The translations under genes were made by a program, and so were the position numbers. The notes beneath the pieces were generated by a model that saw nothing but the letters and a program-made list of their open reading frames with translations, did no database searches and was not told the DNA's origin. Of a stretch of 18,130 nucleotides of DNA, positions 1 to 10,039 are shown one piece after another. The DNA comes from CAZNNH01 sp964574335. GTDB lineage: Bacteria; Acidobacteriota; Vicinamibacteria; Fen-336. Position 1 is the first letter of the stretch; each line of letters starts with the position of its first letter. The stretch covers positions 1 to 18,130 of the forward strand of contig CAZNNH010000124.1 in NCBI GenBank assembly GCA_964574335.1, given 5' to 3'.

Positions 1-2
1 TC

Positions 3-182
3 TGGCCCAAAGTCAACATGTTGATCGACGATAACGATCTCGACTCGGTCGATTCGTTGCTCCAACGGTTGCGCGCGGCGCCCTCGATATACGGTCAACC
101 GGCATACATCAGCTTTGTCGAAGGCCGGAAGGCTCTGGCGGAGAAGCTGCGATGCCTTGTGAGCGATACCGAGAAGCGCTAG
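3..182 (+). CDS. C-terminal fragment of an unidentified protein (5' end outside window)
   Basis: An open frame enters from the left edge and ends at a TAG at 180-182, giving the last 59 residues of a protein. It reads WPKVNMLIDDNDLDSV near the start and ends GRKALAEKLRCLVSDTEKR. The next gene starts inside it, 31 bases before its stop, so the two are probably translationally coupled. Genes just upstream of anti-sigma factors are often ECF sigma factors. The closing GRKALAEKLR stretch is faintly like the end of sigma region 4, but I cannot see a convincing helix-turn-helix in the visible part. I do not recognise the family. Confidence 0.6.
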   Translation, partial: WPKVNMLIDDNDLDSVDSLLQRLRAAPSIYGQPAYISFVEGRKALAEKLRCLVSDTEKR

Positions 183-850
183 CGGAAGCGGCGGCCGGAG
201 AGCCTCTGTCGCCCGCGCTGGTCGGGCACCTGGAGGGGTGCAAGCCCTGTCGGGGGGAGCTTCGGGCGCTGCGGGGGGCGCTGGACCTCTTTGACGAAGA
301 GCTGGGCGCCGTCGCGGCGATGGAACCCTCGCCCGGCCTGCTGGGACGAATCCGACGGATCGAGCGCCGGCAATCCGGCTCGGCACGGTGGCGCGGGGTC
401 TGGCCCGCGACGGCAGCCGCGGCGCTCGCGATCGCCGTGGCGCTGACGGCGCGGCGAGCCGACTCCCCGCTTCCAGGGAGCCAGGTCTCCCCTACCACCA
501 CGGCGCCCGGGACGGGCGATGCCACGGCCGTGCCGCCGCCCGAGGCCCCGGTGATCCAGACCAGGGGAGCCGCCTCGGCCGAGCCACACGTGGCATCCGC
601 CCCCGAGCGGGTCCCCAGCGGCTCGACCCGGCCGGCCGAGTCCGCGCCTCCCCGCTTCACCTCGGGAGCAGAAGTGCTGGTACCGCCCGGTCAAGCCCGG
701 GCGTTGCTCTCGTTCGTGGTCGAGCTGCAAGGGCGCGCAGTGACACAGGACTCACTTCTGGTCAGAGACCCATGGGCGCCCCTTGCGGCGCCGCGGCCGA
801 TCGACGTGGTGCCGCTCGACACGGTCCGGCTCGACCGATCGAGCGGATGA
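152..850 (+). CDS. Putative anti-sigma factor-like protein with zinc-finger (zf-HC2-type) N-terminus and one membrane helix
   Basis: A 232-residue protein. Its N-terminus carries a Cys at 3 and an HxxxCxxC arrangement (His26, Cys30, Cys33), the signature of ZAS/zf-HC2 anti-sigma domains that bind an ECF sigma factor on the cytoplasmic side. A hydrophobic Ala/Leu/Val segment at about 83-100 is the likely single membrane helix. It is followed by a Pro/Ser/Thr/Ala-rich linker (about 100-165) and a C-terminal region starting VLVPPGQARALL. The start overlaps the preceding frame by 31 bases, and the next gene begins 18 bases after its stop, so the three look like one operon. The function follows from motif and topology; no recognisable sigma factor is seen in the window, so the partner is unproven. 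The alternative is a generic membrane protein with a zinc ribbon. Confidence 0.65.
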   Translation: MPCERYREALAEAAAGEPLSPALVGHLEGCKPCRGELRALRGALDLFDEELGAVAAMEPSPGLLGRIRRIERRQSGSARWRGVWPATAAAALAIAVALTARRADSPLPGSQVSPTTTAPGTGDATAVPPPEAPVIQTRGAASAEPHVASAPERVPSGSTRPAESAPPRFTSGAEVLVPPGQARALLSFVVELQGRAVTQDSLLVRDPWAPLAAPRPIDVVPLDTVRLDRSSG

Positions 851-868
851 AGAGAAAGGAGTCTCCCG

Positions 869-1510
869 ATGAGACGCGTGCTCCCCGTTACCCTGGCCCT
901 CATGGGCCTGCTGTCCGTCCCCCTGGCCGCGGAGGAGAAGGCACCGGCGCCGTCCGGCCAGACCGCGGATGCCGGTCAGGCCCTCCGCTCGTCGGCCGAT
1001 CGGCCGACCCTGCCGCTCCGCGTACAAGTGGTGATCTCCCGATACCAGGGCGAGCGGAGGGTCAGCAGCGCTCCCTATAGCCTGCTGGTCACGGCCAATG
1101 GCCGGAAGTCCTCCGTGCACATGGGTGTCGAGGTGCCGGTCCCGGTCGGGACCTTCACCAGCGCGCCTCGCTCCGACGCCTCTTCCGCACCCCCGCCGGC
1201 GATGCCGTTCACGTCGTTTCAGTACCGCAACGTGGGCACCAGCATCGAGTGCGTGGTGGAGCCCGCCGAGGCCGGGTTCTACCAGCTCGACCTGGAAGTC
1301 GAGACCTCGTCCGTGTACCCGATCGATCGCTCCTCGCCGACCACCGGAGAGACCCGGCCGGTGATGGAGGGCAAGCCTCTTTTCAACTCCAACAGCGTCC
1401 GGCTGTCGCCGCTGCTACGCCCCGGCCAGCACGTCGAGGCGGTTGCCTCGACCGACCCGGTCAGCGGGGACCTCATCAAGATCGAGGTCTCGCTCGACCT
1501 CGCCAAGTGA
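869..1510 (+). CDS. Exported protein with a secretin-like beta domain
   Basis: A 213-residue protein with a clear signal peptide (basic start, hydrophobic core to about residue 20, AxA-type site before EEKAPAPS). An AGAAAGGAG ribosome binding site lies 6 bases before the ATG. From residue 50 onward the order of motifs parallels the core of type II/III secretins (PF00263): a strand with SSAPYSLLVTANGRK, then MGVEVPVPVG (about 85-94), then FQYRNVGTSIEC (117-128), then a YQLDLEVETSSVY strand, then FNSNSVRLSPLLRPGQ (172-187). The canonical secretin end (amphipathic helices and inner gate) and the N domains are missing, and the family is several hundred residues longer. It therefore cannot be an ordinary pore and may be a periplasmic accessory or a degenerate paralogue. 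It is downstream of the anti-sigma-like gene, which suggests envelope-linked regulation (inference). Confidence 0.6.
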   Translation: MRRVLPVTLALMGLLSVPLAAEEKAPAPSGQTADAGQALRSSADRPTLPLRVQVVISRYQGERRVSSAPYSLLVTANGRKSSVHMGVEVPVPVGTFTSAPRSDASSAPPPAMPFTSFQYRNVGTSIECVVEPAEAGFYQLDLEVETSSVYPIDRSSPTTGETRPVMEGKPLFNSNSVRLSPLLRPGQHVEAVASTDPVSGDLIKIEVSLDLAK

Positions 1511-1532
1511 TCCGGGCTTCGCCTTCCGGGGT

Positions 1533-3302
1533 CTACTTGGGGATCCGCGCGAAGTAGACGTTCTGGTTGCGACGGCCGTTGCAGGAGTGGCCGGCGCACA
1601 CGTCGGCGTCGAGCACCAGGTCGCGAAGGTCGGTCCAGGCGGCGTAGGCGTTGTCCCGATCGGCGGCCAGGCCGATGTAGTCGCCGATGAAGCCGTAACT
1701 CTCGCAGTCCTGTTGCGTCCGCTCGACGCCGGCCTCGCCCTGGGCCTGGACCGGGAGCCGGCGCTCGAACGCCCACGGCGGTAGCGTGGTGTCGTGGGGC
1801 CCGGGCGGCCGGTCCGACGAGCTGGTGACGGGCCGCCTGCGGGTGAAGACGGGATGGTCGGCGCGCTGGGTCTCGGGCGTGAGGCGCAGGACCCGAGCCT
1901 GCTGGAGCTCGGCGTCGAGCTCCGCGTAGTAGACGTCGATGCCGCCGATCCGGGCCAGCGGGGCGAAGCCGGCGTCGTTGCGGGAGTCGTACCAGAGCAC
2001 GGACACGATGCCGCCGTGGACGGCCAGCGTCGGCATGATCTGGTAGCCCCGCTCGGCGGGGTCCACCGGCACCGGCGGCGACCAGGTCATGCCACCGTCC
2101 GTCGAGCGCGACGCCATCACCCAAGAGAGCTGGGTGATCGGATCGAGGGTGTGGAACACCACGTAGAGATGGCCGGACTCGGCGTCGATGGCGGGCATGA
2201 AGTAGGAGGTGAAGCGGAAGGAGCCGTCGTACCCTTCGCTGCCGATGGCGAACACCCCGGCCAGGCCGTTCGGCAGGTAGGTCCAGGCAGAAGGGTCCTC
2301 GAGGCGCTCGTGCAGGGCGGCGGTCCCGGCAGGCACGCCGTCCAGGTCGGCCTTGATCAGGTGCATGGCCATCTGCGAGCCGATCTGGCTGGCGGAGCGG
2401 AACACCACGTACAGCGTCTTGTGGCCGGTCCGCGGGTCCGGCCCGAGGAGCGGCTGGTAGAACTGGGTCAGGCGCGCGACCTCGAGCGGGATGGGAAGCC
2501 GGATCGGGGGGCCGAAGCTGGCCGCCCCGTCGCCGGACACCGCCACGTATCCGCCCTCCAGCGCGGGCGCGGTCTCGGAGAAGACGAACAGACGCCAGCT
2601 CGCCACCACGATCGTGGACTCGACCGGGGCGGTGCGGTCGACGGCGATCCAGTTCTTGTCGTTGAAGAGCTGGCGGTCGGCCTCCAGGGCGATGAGGTGG
2701 CTGGCGCCGGGGACCAGCCGGCCATCCGGCGTCAGGCGTGAGACCACCACCGCGCCGGGAGAGGGCTCGAGCATCTGGCTCGGGGGGTCGGGCTCGAAGG
2801 CCAGGGCACACGTGTACAGGTTGCCGTCCCGATCGAACTCGACCACCGGATCGGTCTCGTGGGTGAGCCGGATCGTCTGGCCCGCCGCCTGTCCGAGGTC
2901 GCCCCGGGTCACGCCCTGGATGCCGATGTAGGGGGTGCTCTCCTCGAAGAGCCCGTTGCTCCAGCTCCCGCCCCCGTCGCTCGACAGGTAGAGGCCGTTC
3001 CAGACCCGGTTGTTGTAGGTGGTGTCGTCGATGGGGCTGTAGCGGTAGTCCTTGGCCACGGCCGCCAGGCGCCCCTGGTTGGAGACCGCGATGGCCACCT
3101 CGGCCTGGGGCATGTTGTTGACGTCCGGGCTGGGGTTGGGGAGCGTGGTGGGATCGACACACGCGGTGGCGTTCGGGGCGTCGTCGGTGACCCGGGACAC
3201 CAGCACCTGCGCGAGCAGGCCCTGTCCCCCTTGCCCCGAGAGCAGAAGCGCCGCCCACAGCGCCACGGCATGAGGCGAAACGGGTCCGGCCGGCATCCTC
3301 AT
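1533..3302 (-). CDS. Secreted BNR/Asp-box beta-propeller protein (sialidase-like fold)
   Basis: A 589-residue protein with an N-terminal signal peptide (hydrophobic HAVALWAALLLSG at 11-23). Two clear Asp-boxes of the S-x-D-G-G-x-x-W type are visible: SSDGGGSWS at 107-115 and STDGGMTWSPP at about 400-410, with a degenerate SGDGAASFG at about 256. FNDKNWIAVD (213-222) is a phrase common in BNR-repeat exo-sialidase-like propellers. The catalytic Arg triad and Asp of true neuraminidases cannot be assigned, so enzymatic activity is not claimed; it may be a binding or adhesive propeller. The start ATG AGG ATG has a GGGAGGG motif about 6 bases upstream. It converges with the secretin-like gene (22-base gap) and is divergent from tex (144-base gap). 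The open frame on the other strand is an antisense shadow. Confidence 0.75.
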   Translation of the reverse strand: MRMPAGPVSPHAVALWAALLLSGQGGQGLLAQVLVSRVTDDAPNATACVDPTTLPNPSPDVNNMPQAEVAIAVSNQGRLAAVAKDYRYSPIDDTTYNNRVWNGLYLSSDGGGSWSNGLFEESTPYIGIQGVTRGDLGQAAGQTIRLTHETDPVVEFDRDGNLYTCALAFEPDPPSQMLEPSPGAVVVSRLTPDGRLVPGASHLIALEADRQLFNDKNWIAVDRTAPVESTIVVASWRLFVFSETAPALEGGYVAVSGDGAASFGPPIRLPIPLEVARLTQFYQPLLGPDPRTGHKTLYVVFRSASQIGSQMAMHLIKADLDGVPAGTAALHERLEDPSAWTYLPNGLAGVFAIGSEGYDGSFRFTSYFMPAIDAESGHLYVVFHTLDPITQLSWVMASRSTDGGMTWSPPVPVDPAERGYQIMPTLAVHGGIVSVLWYDSRNDAGFAPLARIGGIDVYYAELDAELQQARVLRLTPETQRADHPVFTRRRPVTSSSDRPPGPHDTTLPPWAFERRLPVQAQGEAGVERTQQDCESYGFIGDYIGLAADRDNAYAAWTDLRDLVLDADVCAGHSCNGRRNQNVYFARIPK

Positions 3303-3446
3303 GGGGCCCTCCCACCCCTCAGTGTATCGAAAAAGCCGCGCCCCGAGTCGTTTCCCCCTTGCAGGAAGGCCCCGCTCGTGCCACCATCTCGGCCGGTCCG
3401 ATGGGTGCAGGCGCGAGTGACGTGAGGCTTTCCCAGTCGGTCCGAG

Positions 3447-6098
<2,652 letters not shown>

Positions 6099-6110
6099 AC
6101 CTGGAGTAAC

Positions 6111-6117
6111 GAGGAGG
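6111..6117 (+). promoter_or_regulatory. Ribosome binding site setting the GTG start of the symporter
   Basis: GAGGAGG ends 5 bases before the GTG at 6123. It lies in the 24-base gap after tex and selects this GTG over the TTG that follows it directly. Confidence 0.7.
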
Positions 6118-6122
6118 ACGAC

Positions 6123-7595
6123 GTGTTGTTCGTCTCCACCATCCTGGTGTACGTGGCGGTTCTGCTCGGGGTCGCCATCTGGAAGAGCCGGGCCACCAAG
6201 ACCCACGACGACTTCGTGGTGGCGGGCCGCTCGGTCCCGGTGCCGCTGCTGGTGGGGACGCTGGTCTGCACCTGGATCGGCTCGGGGTCGCTCTTCGGTG
6301 GCGCCGGCCTCGCCTACCGGACTGGCATCGCCGAGCTCTGGTTCTCGTTCGGCGCGTGGGTGGGTCTTTTGGCCGCCTACTTCCTGGCCGGAAGGGTGCG
6401 CCGCATCGCCCAGTACACGGTCCCGGACCTGCTCGAGCAGCGGTACAACGCCGCCGCGCGCGTGCTCGGGACCCTGGCCATCATCCTGGCCTACGTGACG
6501 ATCGCCGCCTATCAGTTCCGCGGCGGCGGCTGGATCCTGAGCATCGTGACCGACGGGAGGATCTCGCCCGCCGCCGGCATGTACCTGACCGCGGCCACCA
6601 TCGTCGCCTTCACGGCGTTCGCGGGAATGGTCTCGATCGTCACCGTCGACATCTTCAACGGTGTGCTGATCACCATCGGCGTGCTGGTCGCCCTGCCCTA
6701 CACGGTCTGGCAGCTCGGCGGCATCGGGGCCGTCGCCGCCAGCCTGCCACCGACCTACCTCCAGCCGCTCGGCGGACACAACGCGCTCTGGGCGGCCGGG
6801 GTCGCGTTGCCCACCTTCCTGCTCCTGCTCGGCGAGAGCGGGATGTATCAGAAGTTCTTCTCGGCCCGGGACGAAAAGGCGGCGCGTCGCGCCGTGATCG
6901 GCATGATCGCGGGCGTGGTGACGATCGAGACGGCGCTGGCCCTGGTGGCGATCGTGGGCCGGGCAGCCTACCCCGACCTGCTCGAGCGCACCTCGGTGGT
7001 GGGTCGGGCCGCCTCCGAGACGATCGTGCTGTACACGGCCCGACACGGGCTGCCCACCGCGCTCGGCGCCTTGCTGCTGGCCGCGGCCGTGGCCATCGTG
7101 CTATCCACGGGCAACACCTTCCTGCTGGTGCCTTCGACCAACCTGAGCCGCGACCTCTTCCAGCGCTTCCTGCGGCCCGAGGCCTCGGAGCGCTCCAAGC
7201 TCCTGGTGCAGCGCGCCGGCATCGTGGCCTTCGGCCTGCTCGGCCTGCTGCTGCTGACCCAGTTCGAGACGGTGCTGGCGATGGCCCTCTACGCCTACTC
7301 CCTGGTCGGCGCCAGCCTGACGCCCGCGCTGCTGGCCGCCTTCCTGTGGAAGCGCGTCACCCCGCAAGGGGGTGTCGCCTGTATCGCCGGTGGCCTGGTG
7401 ACGATCGTCGGCCTGCTGGTCCTGGACCGCGCCGGGGTGAGCTTCGTCCTCAGCATCGCCGGGAACCGGTTCGACTTCGCCAGCTCCGACTACATCGTGA
7501 TCCCGGGAGTGATCGTCTCGGTCGGCCTGATGATCGTGGTGAGCCTGCTCACCAAGCCTTCGCCCCCCGAGAAGTGGAAGCCCTTCATGGAGTAG
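6123..7595 (+). CDS. Sodium:solute symporter (SSS/SLC5 family)
   Basis: A 490-residue polytopic membrane protein with about 12-13 hydrophobic segments, the first at residues 3-20. Family marks are the segment-2 region from GRSVPVPLLVGTLVCTWIGS with GSLFGGAGLAYRTG (about 35-68), PDLLEQRYN after segment 3 (101-109), and the segment-8 region AIVLSTGNTFLL (324-335). In that last region Ser328/Thr329 sit where SSS transporters place their Na2 sodium-site hydroxyls. It is followed by STNLSRDLFQRF, which matches the LaxDly-type loop of the family. The reaction is inferred as sodium-driven uptake of a small solute; the substrate cannot be read from the sequence (PutP-, PanF- and sugar-type members share these motifs). 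It is probably co-transcribed with tex, although the functional link is unclear. The length is normal and the frame intact. Confidence 0.88.
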   Translation: MLFVSTILVYVAVLLGVAIWKSRATKTHDDFVVAGRSVPVPLLVGTLVCTWIGSGSLFGGAGLAYRTGIAELWFSFGAWVGLLAAYFLAGRVRRIAQYTVPDLLEQRYNAAARVLGTLAIILAYVTIAAYQFRGGGWILSIVTDGRISPAAGMYLTAATIVAFTAFAGMVSIVTVDIFNGVLITIGVLVALPYTVWQLGGIGAVAASLPPTYLQPLGGHNALWAAGVALPTFLLLLGESGMYQKFFSARDEKAARRAVIGMIAGVVTIETALALVAIVGRAAYPDLLERTSVVGRAASETIVLYTARHGLPTALGALLLAAAVAIVLSTGNTFLLVPSTNLSRDLFQRFLRPEASERSKLLVQRAGIVAFGLLGLLLLTQFETVLAMALYAYSLVGASLTPALLAAFLWKRVTPQGGVACIAGGLVTIVGLLVLDRAGVSFVLSIAGNRFDFASSDYIVIPGVIVSVGLMIVVSLLTKPSPPEKWKPFME

Positions 7596-7604
7596 CCGGG
7601 AGGC

Positions 7605-7954
7605 TCAGAAGGTCCGGTCCGGCAGCGGTCCCGACTCGGGCGCCAGCGGCGCGAAGACAAAGCGTATCCCCCGCACGTAGCTCTCGGCCTTGGTGCCGGC
7701 GTGGCGCTCGCCGTCGACCAGCCGGAACTCGGAGACGAAGCCTTCGTATCGCCGCTCCTGAAGCCGCTTCGCGTACCGCTCGATGCTGGCCCGGAACGAG
7801 GGCCATTCGTTCTCGGCGGCGGTCAGGTAGGGGGCGCCCTGAGGGGCTTGCCCGACCGGGCGAAGGCCTCCTCGTAGCCCAGGAGCCACTCGCTCCCGAG
7901 CACGACCGCCGGGCTGGCTGCGATGTAGCCCTGGAACAGACGGATTCCACCACC
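7605..7954 (-). pseudogene. Remnant of an alpha/beta-hydrolase esterase (C-terminal part, frameshifted)
   Basis: On the minus strand, two frames together read like the last ~115 residues of a putative esterase (Esterase D/IroE-like). The first part (about 7954 to 7840) gives RLFQGYIAASPAVV and LLGYEEAFARSGKPLRAP. The second, in another frame (about 7835 to 7605), gives YLTAAENEWPSF, RLVDGERHAGTKAES and YVRGIRFVFAPL, the GExH-type catalytic-His region and the closing RGLRFVF strand of the family. The frame change falls at a run of five G (7830-7834), consistent with a one-base indel. Everything upstream, including the GxSxG nucleophile elbow, is absent before the divergent DinB-type gene at 8005. 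It is therefore a broken, non-functional remnant; an assembly error could explain the frameshift but not the missing half. Confidence 0.6.
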
Positions 7955-7992
7955 GCGCGCGGCGCCTGGCAAGCCGGCGGCGCGCCGTGGGG

Positions 7993-7998
7993 TAGCAT
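7993..7998 (+). promoter_or_regulatory. Possible -10 element for a leaderless DinB-type mRNA
   Basis: TAGCAT (4 of 6 to TATAAT) ends 6 bases before the ATG at 8005, and there is no Shine-Dalgarno motif in between. If used, transcription would begin at or near the start codon. No convincing -35 box is visible. Confidence 0.25.
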
Positions 7999-8004
7999 GG
8001 CTTC

Positions 8005-8523
8005 ATGAGTGAGAGACCCGACCCGAGCGAGTACGCCCCGTTCATGGCCGGCTACGTCCGCCTGGTGCCCGAGGGTGACATCCTTTCCTGCCTGGCGGAG
8101 CAGGCCGCCCAGGTCCGGCGTGTCCTGGCCGGCGTGACCGGCGAGCGGGAGACGTACCGGTACGCTCCCGAGAAGTGGACGATCCGCGAGGTGATGGGCC
8201 ACGTCTGCGACACGGAGCGGGTCTTCGGCTACCGGGCGCTGTGCGTGGCGCGCGGCGACCAAACGCCGCTGCCGGGCTTCGACGAGAACAGCTACGCCGC
8301 CCGGTCGGGGGCGAACGCGCTTCCGCTGGCCGAGCTGGTGGCGACCTTCGAGAGGGCGCGCGCGGCCCACCTCGACGTGCTGCGGCCCCTGTCGGCCGAG
8401 GCCTGGCTCCACAAGGGGACCGCCAACGGCCAGCCGCTGTCGGCTCGCGGCCAGGCCTACGCCATGGCCGGCCACGTCCTCCATCACCTGGCGGGGCTCC
8501 GGGACCGCTACGGCGTGGCCTGA
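8005..8523 (+). CDS. DinB/YfiT-fold putative metal-dependent protein
   Basis: A 172-residue protein with the DinB four-helix-bundle signature. YAPEKWTIREVMGHVCDTE (53-71) supplies the first metal His (His66) in the usual GHvxDtE context. HVLHHLAGLRDRYG near the C-terminus supplies His157 and His161, the other two ligands of the three-His divalent metal site. DinB-fold proteins include thiol-dependent S-transferases (bacillithiol and mycothiol types) and many of unknown activity; the substrate is unknown here. Length and ends are typical. The stop TGA shares one base with the ATG of the PmbA-family gene (TGATG), so the two are translationally coupled. The start has no visible Shine-Dalgarno motif. 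Confidence 0.85.
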   Translation: MSERPDPSEYAPFMAGYVRLVPEGDILSCLAEQAAQVRRVLAGVTGERETYRYAPEKWTIREVMGHVCDTERVFGYRALCVARGDQTPLPGFDENSYAARSGANALPLAELVATFERARAAHLDVLRPLSAEAWLHKGTANGQPLSARGQAYAMAGHVLHHLAGLRDRYGVA

Positions 8524-9866
8524 TGCCCCTCGACTTCCGGAACGTGGCCGGGGACCTGCTGGAAAAGGCGCGGGCCCGGGGCGCGGACGCCGCCGACGTG
8601 CTGGTGGCCGAGGGGACCGAGTTCTCGGTGACGTTGCGCCACGGCGAGATCGAGACCCTGAAGGAGGCGGGGAGCAAGGCGCTGGGCATCCGGGTCTTCG
8701 TGGGCCAGCGCTCGGCCACCGCTCACACCTCGGACTTCTCGCCGCCAGCGCTCGAGAGCTTCGTGACCGATGCGGTGGCCCTGGCCCGGATGACCGGGGA
8801 GGACCCGGCAGCGGGCCTGCCCGACCAGATGGTCCCGCCGGAGGAGATCGAGCTCGGGCTCTTCGACCCGGCGGCGGTTGACCAGCCGACCCCCGACCGC
8901 ATCGACGCCGCCCGGCGCGCCGAGGCCGCGGCGCTGGCGGTGCCGGGGATCACCAACTCCCAGGGGAGCTCCTTCTCGGCCCGCGACGGGTCGATCGTGC
9001 TGGCCAACACCTCGGGCTTCCTCGGCTCCTACCGCGCCTCCGCCTGCTCGCTGTCGGTGGTGCCCATCGCCGAGCGCGACGGGCAGATGGAGCGCGACCA
9101 CTGGTACACGGTCGGACGGGGTCCCGGCCAGCTCCTGCCCGCCGAGGAGGTGGGCCGGATCGCCGCCGAGCGGACGCTCCGGCGGCTCGGCGCGCGCAAG
9201 GTCAAGACCGAACAGGTCCCGGTGGTCTTCGACCCCGAGACGGCGGCCGAGCTGCTCGGCCACCTCTTCGGTGCCCTCTCCGGCGGGGCGGTCTTCCGGG
9301 GCGCCAGCTTCTTGAAGGGTCGTCTCGGCGAGACGGTGGCCTCGACGCTCTTGACGGTCATCGACGACGGGCGCCGGCCCGGCGGCCTGGGGGCACGGCC
9401 CTTCGACGGGGAGGGGCTGCCGACGCGCCGCAACGTCCCCCTGGGGCGCGGCGTGCTGCGCCACTTCCTGTGCGACACCTACGCGGCGCGCAAGCTCGGC
9501 GTCTCGTCGACGGGAAGCGCCCGGCGCGGCGTGGCCGGATCTCCCTCGGTGGGGGCCGGCGACCTCTACCTCGAGCCCGGACCGACCCCGCCCGACCAGG
9601 TGATCGGGGAGGTGGAGCGCGGCCTCTACGTCACCGACCTGATCGGCTTCGGCGTCGACCTGGTGTCGGGCGACTACTCGCAGGGGGCCGCCGGCCACTG
9701 GATCGAGCGGGGGCGGCTGGTCTTTCCGGTCCACGAGGTGACCATCGCCGGCAACCTGAAGCAGATGCTGCTCGACGTCGACGCGGTGGGGGACGACCTG
9801 GAGTTCCGGGGCTCGGTCAACGCGCCCACGCTCAGGGTCCGCCGGATGACCGTCGGCGGGGACTGA
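8523..9866 (+). CDS. pmbA: PmbA/TldE-family metalloprotease-like protein
   Basis: A 447-residue protein. The open frame extends upstream, but the ATG in the TGATG overlap with the DinB-type gene gives the normal family N-terminus and length. Motifs include the N-terminal VLVAEGTEFSVTLRHGEIETL (about 26-46), the mid-protein ITNSQGSSFSARDG, and the C-terminal CDTYAARKLGVSSTGSARR region. The last blocks are GVDLVSGDYSQGAAGHWIERG and GNLKQMLLDVDAVGDDLEFRGSVNAPT, all hallmarks of the TldD/PmbA (PF01523) superfamily. There is no HExxxH zinc motif, so this is the PmbA/TldE-type subunit. In characterised cases TldE acts only with TldD, the zinc-carrying partner, to degrade unfolded peptides and remove RiPP leader peptides such as that of microcin B17. 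No tldD lies in this window, so any partner must be elsewhere. Confidence 0.9.
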   Translation: MPLDFRNVAGDLLEKARARGADAADVLVAEGTEFSVTLRHGEIETLKEAGSKALGIRVFVGQRSATAHTSDFSPPALESFVTDAVALARMTGEDPAAGLPDQMVPPEEIELGLFDPAAVDQPTPDRIDAARRAEAAALAVPGITNSQGSSFSARDGSIVLANTSGFLGSYRASACSLSVVPIAERDGQMERDHWYTVGRGPGQLLPAEEVGRIAAERTLRRLGARKVKTEQVPVVFDPETAAELLGHLFGALSGGAVFRGASFLKGRLGETVASTLLTVIDDGRRPGGLGARPFDGEGLPTRRNVPLGRGVLRHFLCDTYAARKLGVSSTGSARRGVAGSPSVGAGDLYLEPGPTPPDQVIGEVERGLYVTDLIGFGVDLVSGDYSQGAAGHWIERGRLVFPVHEVTIAGNLKQMLLDVDAVGDDLEFRGSVNAPTLRVRRMTVGGD

Positions 9867-10027
9867 TCCCGCGGCGCCGGTCTCGCTTCTGAAGAAGAAC
9901 GCCTGGGGAAGACGTAGACCTCGGGCCCGCCGAACCCATCACGGACCCTCCGTGGCTCCATCGTCTTTCTGTGGATTGGACCTACCGCCGGTGACTCGGC
10001 CCGGCTACAACTGGGGGCGTGATGAGC

Positions 10028-10034
10028 AAGGAGG
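10028..10034 (+). promoter_or_regulatory. Ribosome binding site of the small peptide gene
   Basis: AAGGAGG lies 5 bases before the ATG at 10040. It favours this start over the ATG at 10019, which has no such motif and would overlap the site. Confidence 0.65.
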
Positions 10035-10039
10035 GACTC

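Noticed and set aside
1279..3315. A 678-residue open frame on the minus strand across the beta-propeller gene
   Set aside because: It is Arg/Pro/Gly-rich with no domain sense; the frame 1533-3302 on the same strand has a signal peptide, Asp-boxes and a ribosome binding site. Long shadow frames are expected at this GC content.
7585..8487. A 300-residue minus-strand open frame over the DinB-type gene and the esterase remnant
   Set aside because: It is antisense to a well-supported gene, and its frame does not match either frame that shows esterase-like sequence.
9976..10011. TTGGAC and TACAAC as a promoter for the small peptide gene
   Set aside because: The spacer is 24 bases, outside the usual 16-19; no better-spaced -35 box is visible.
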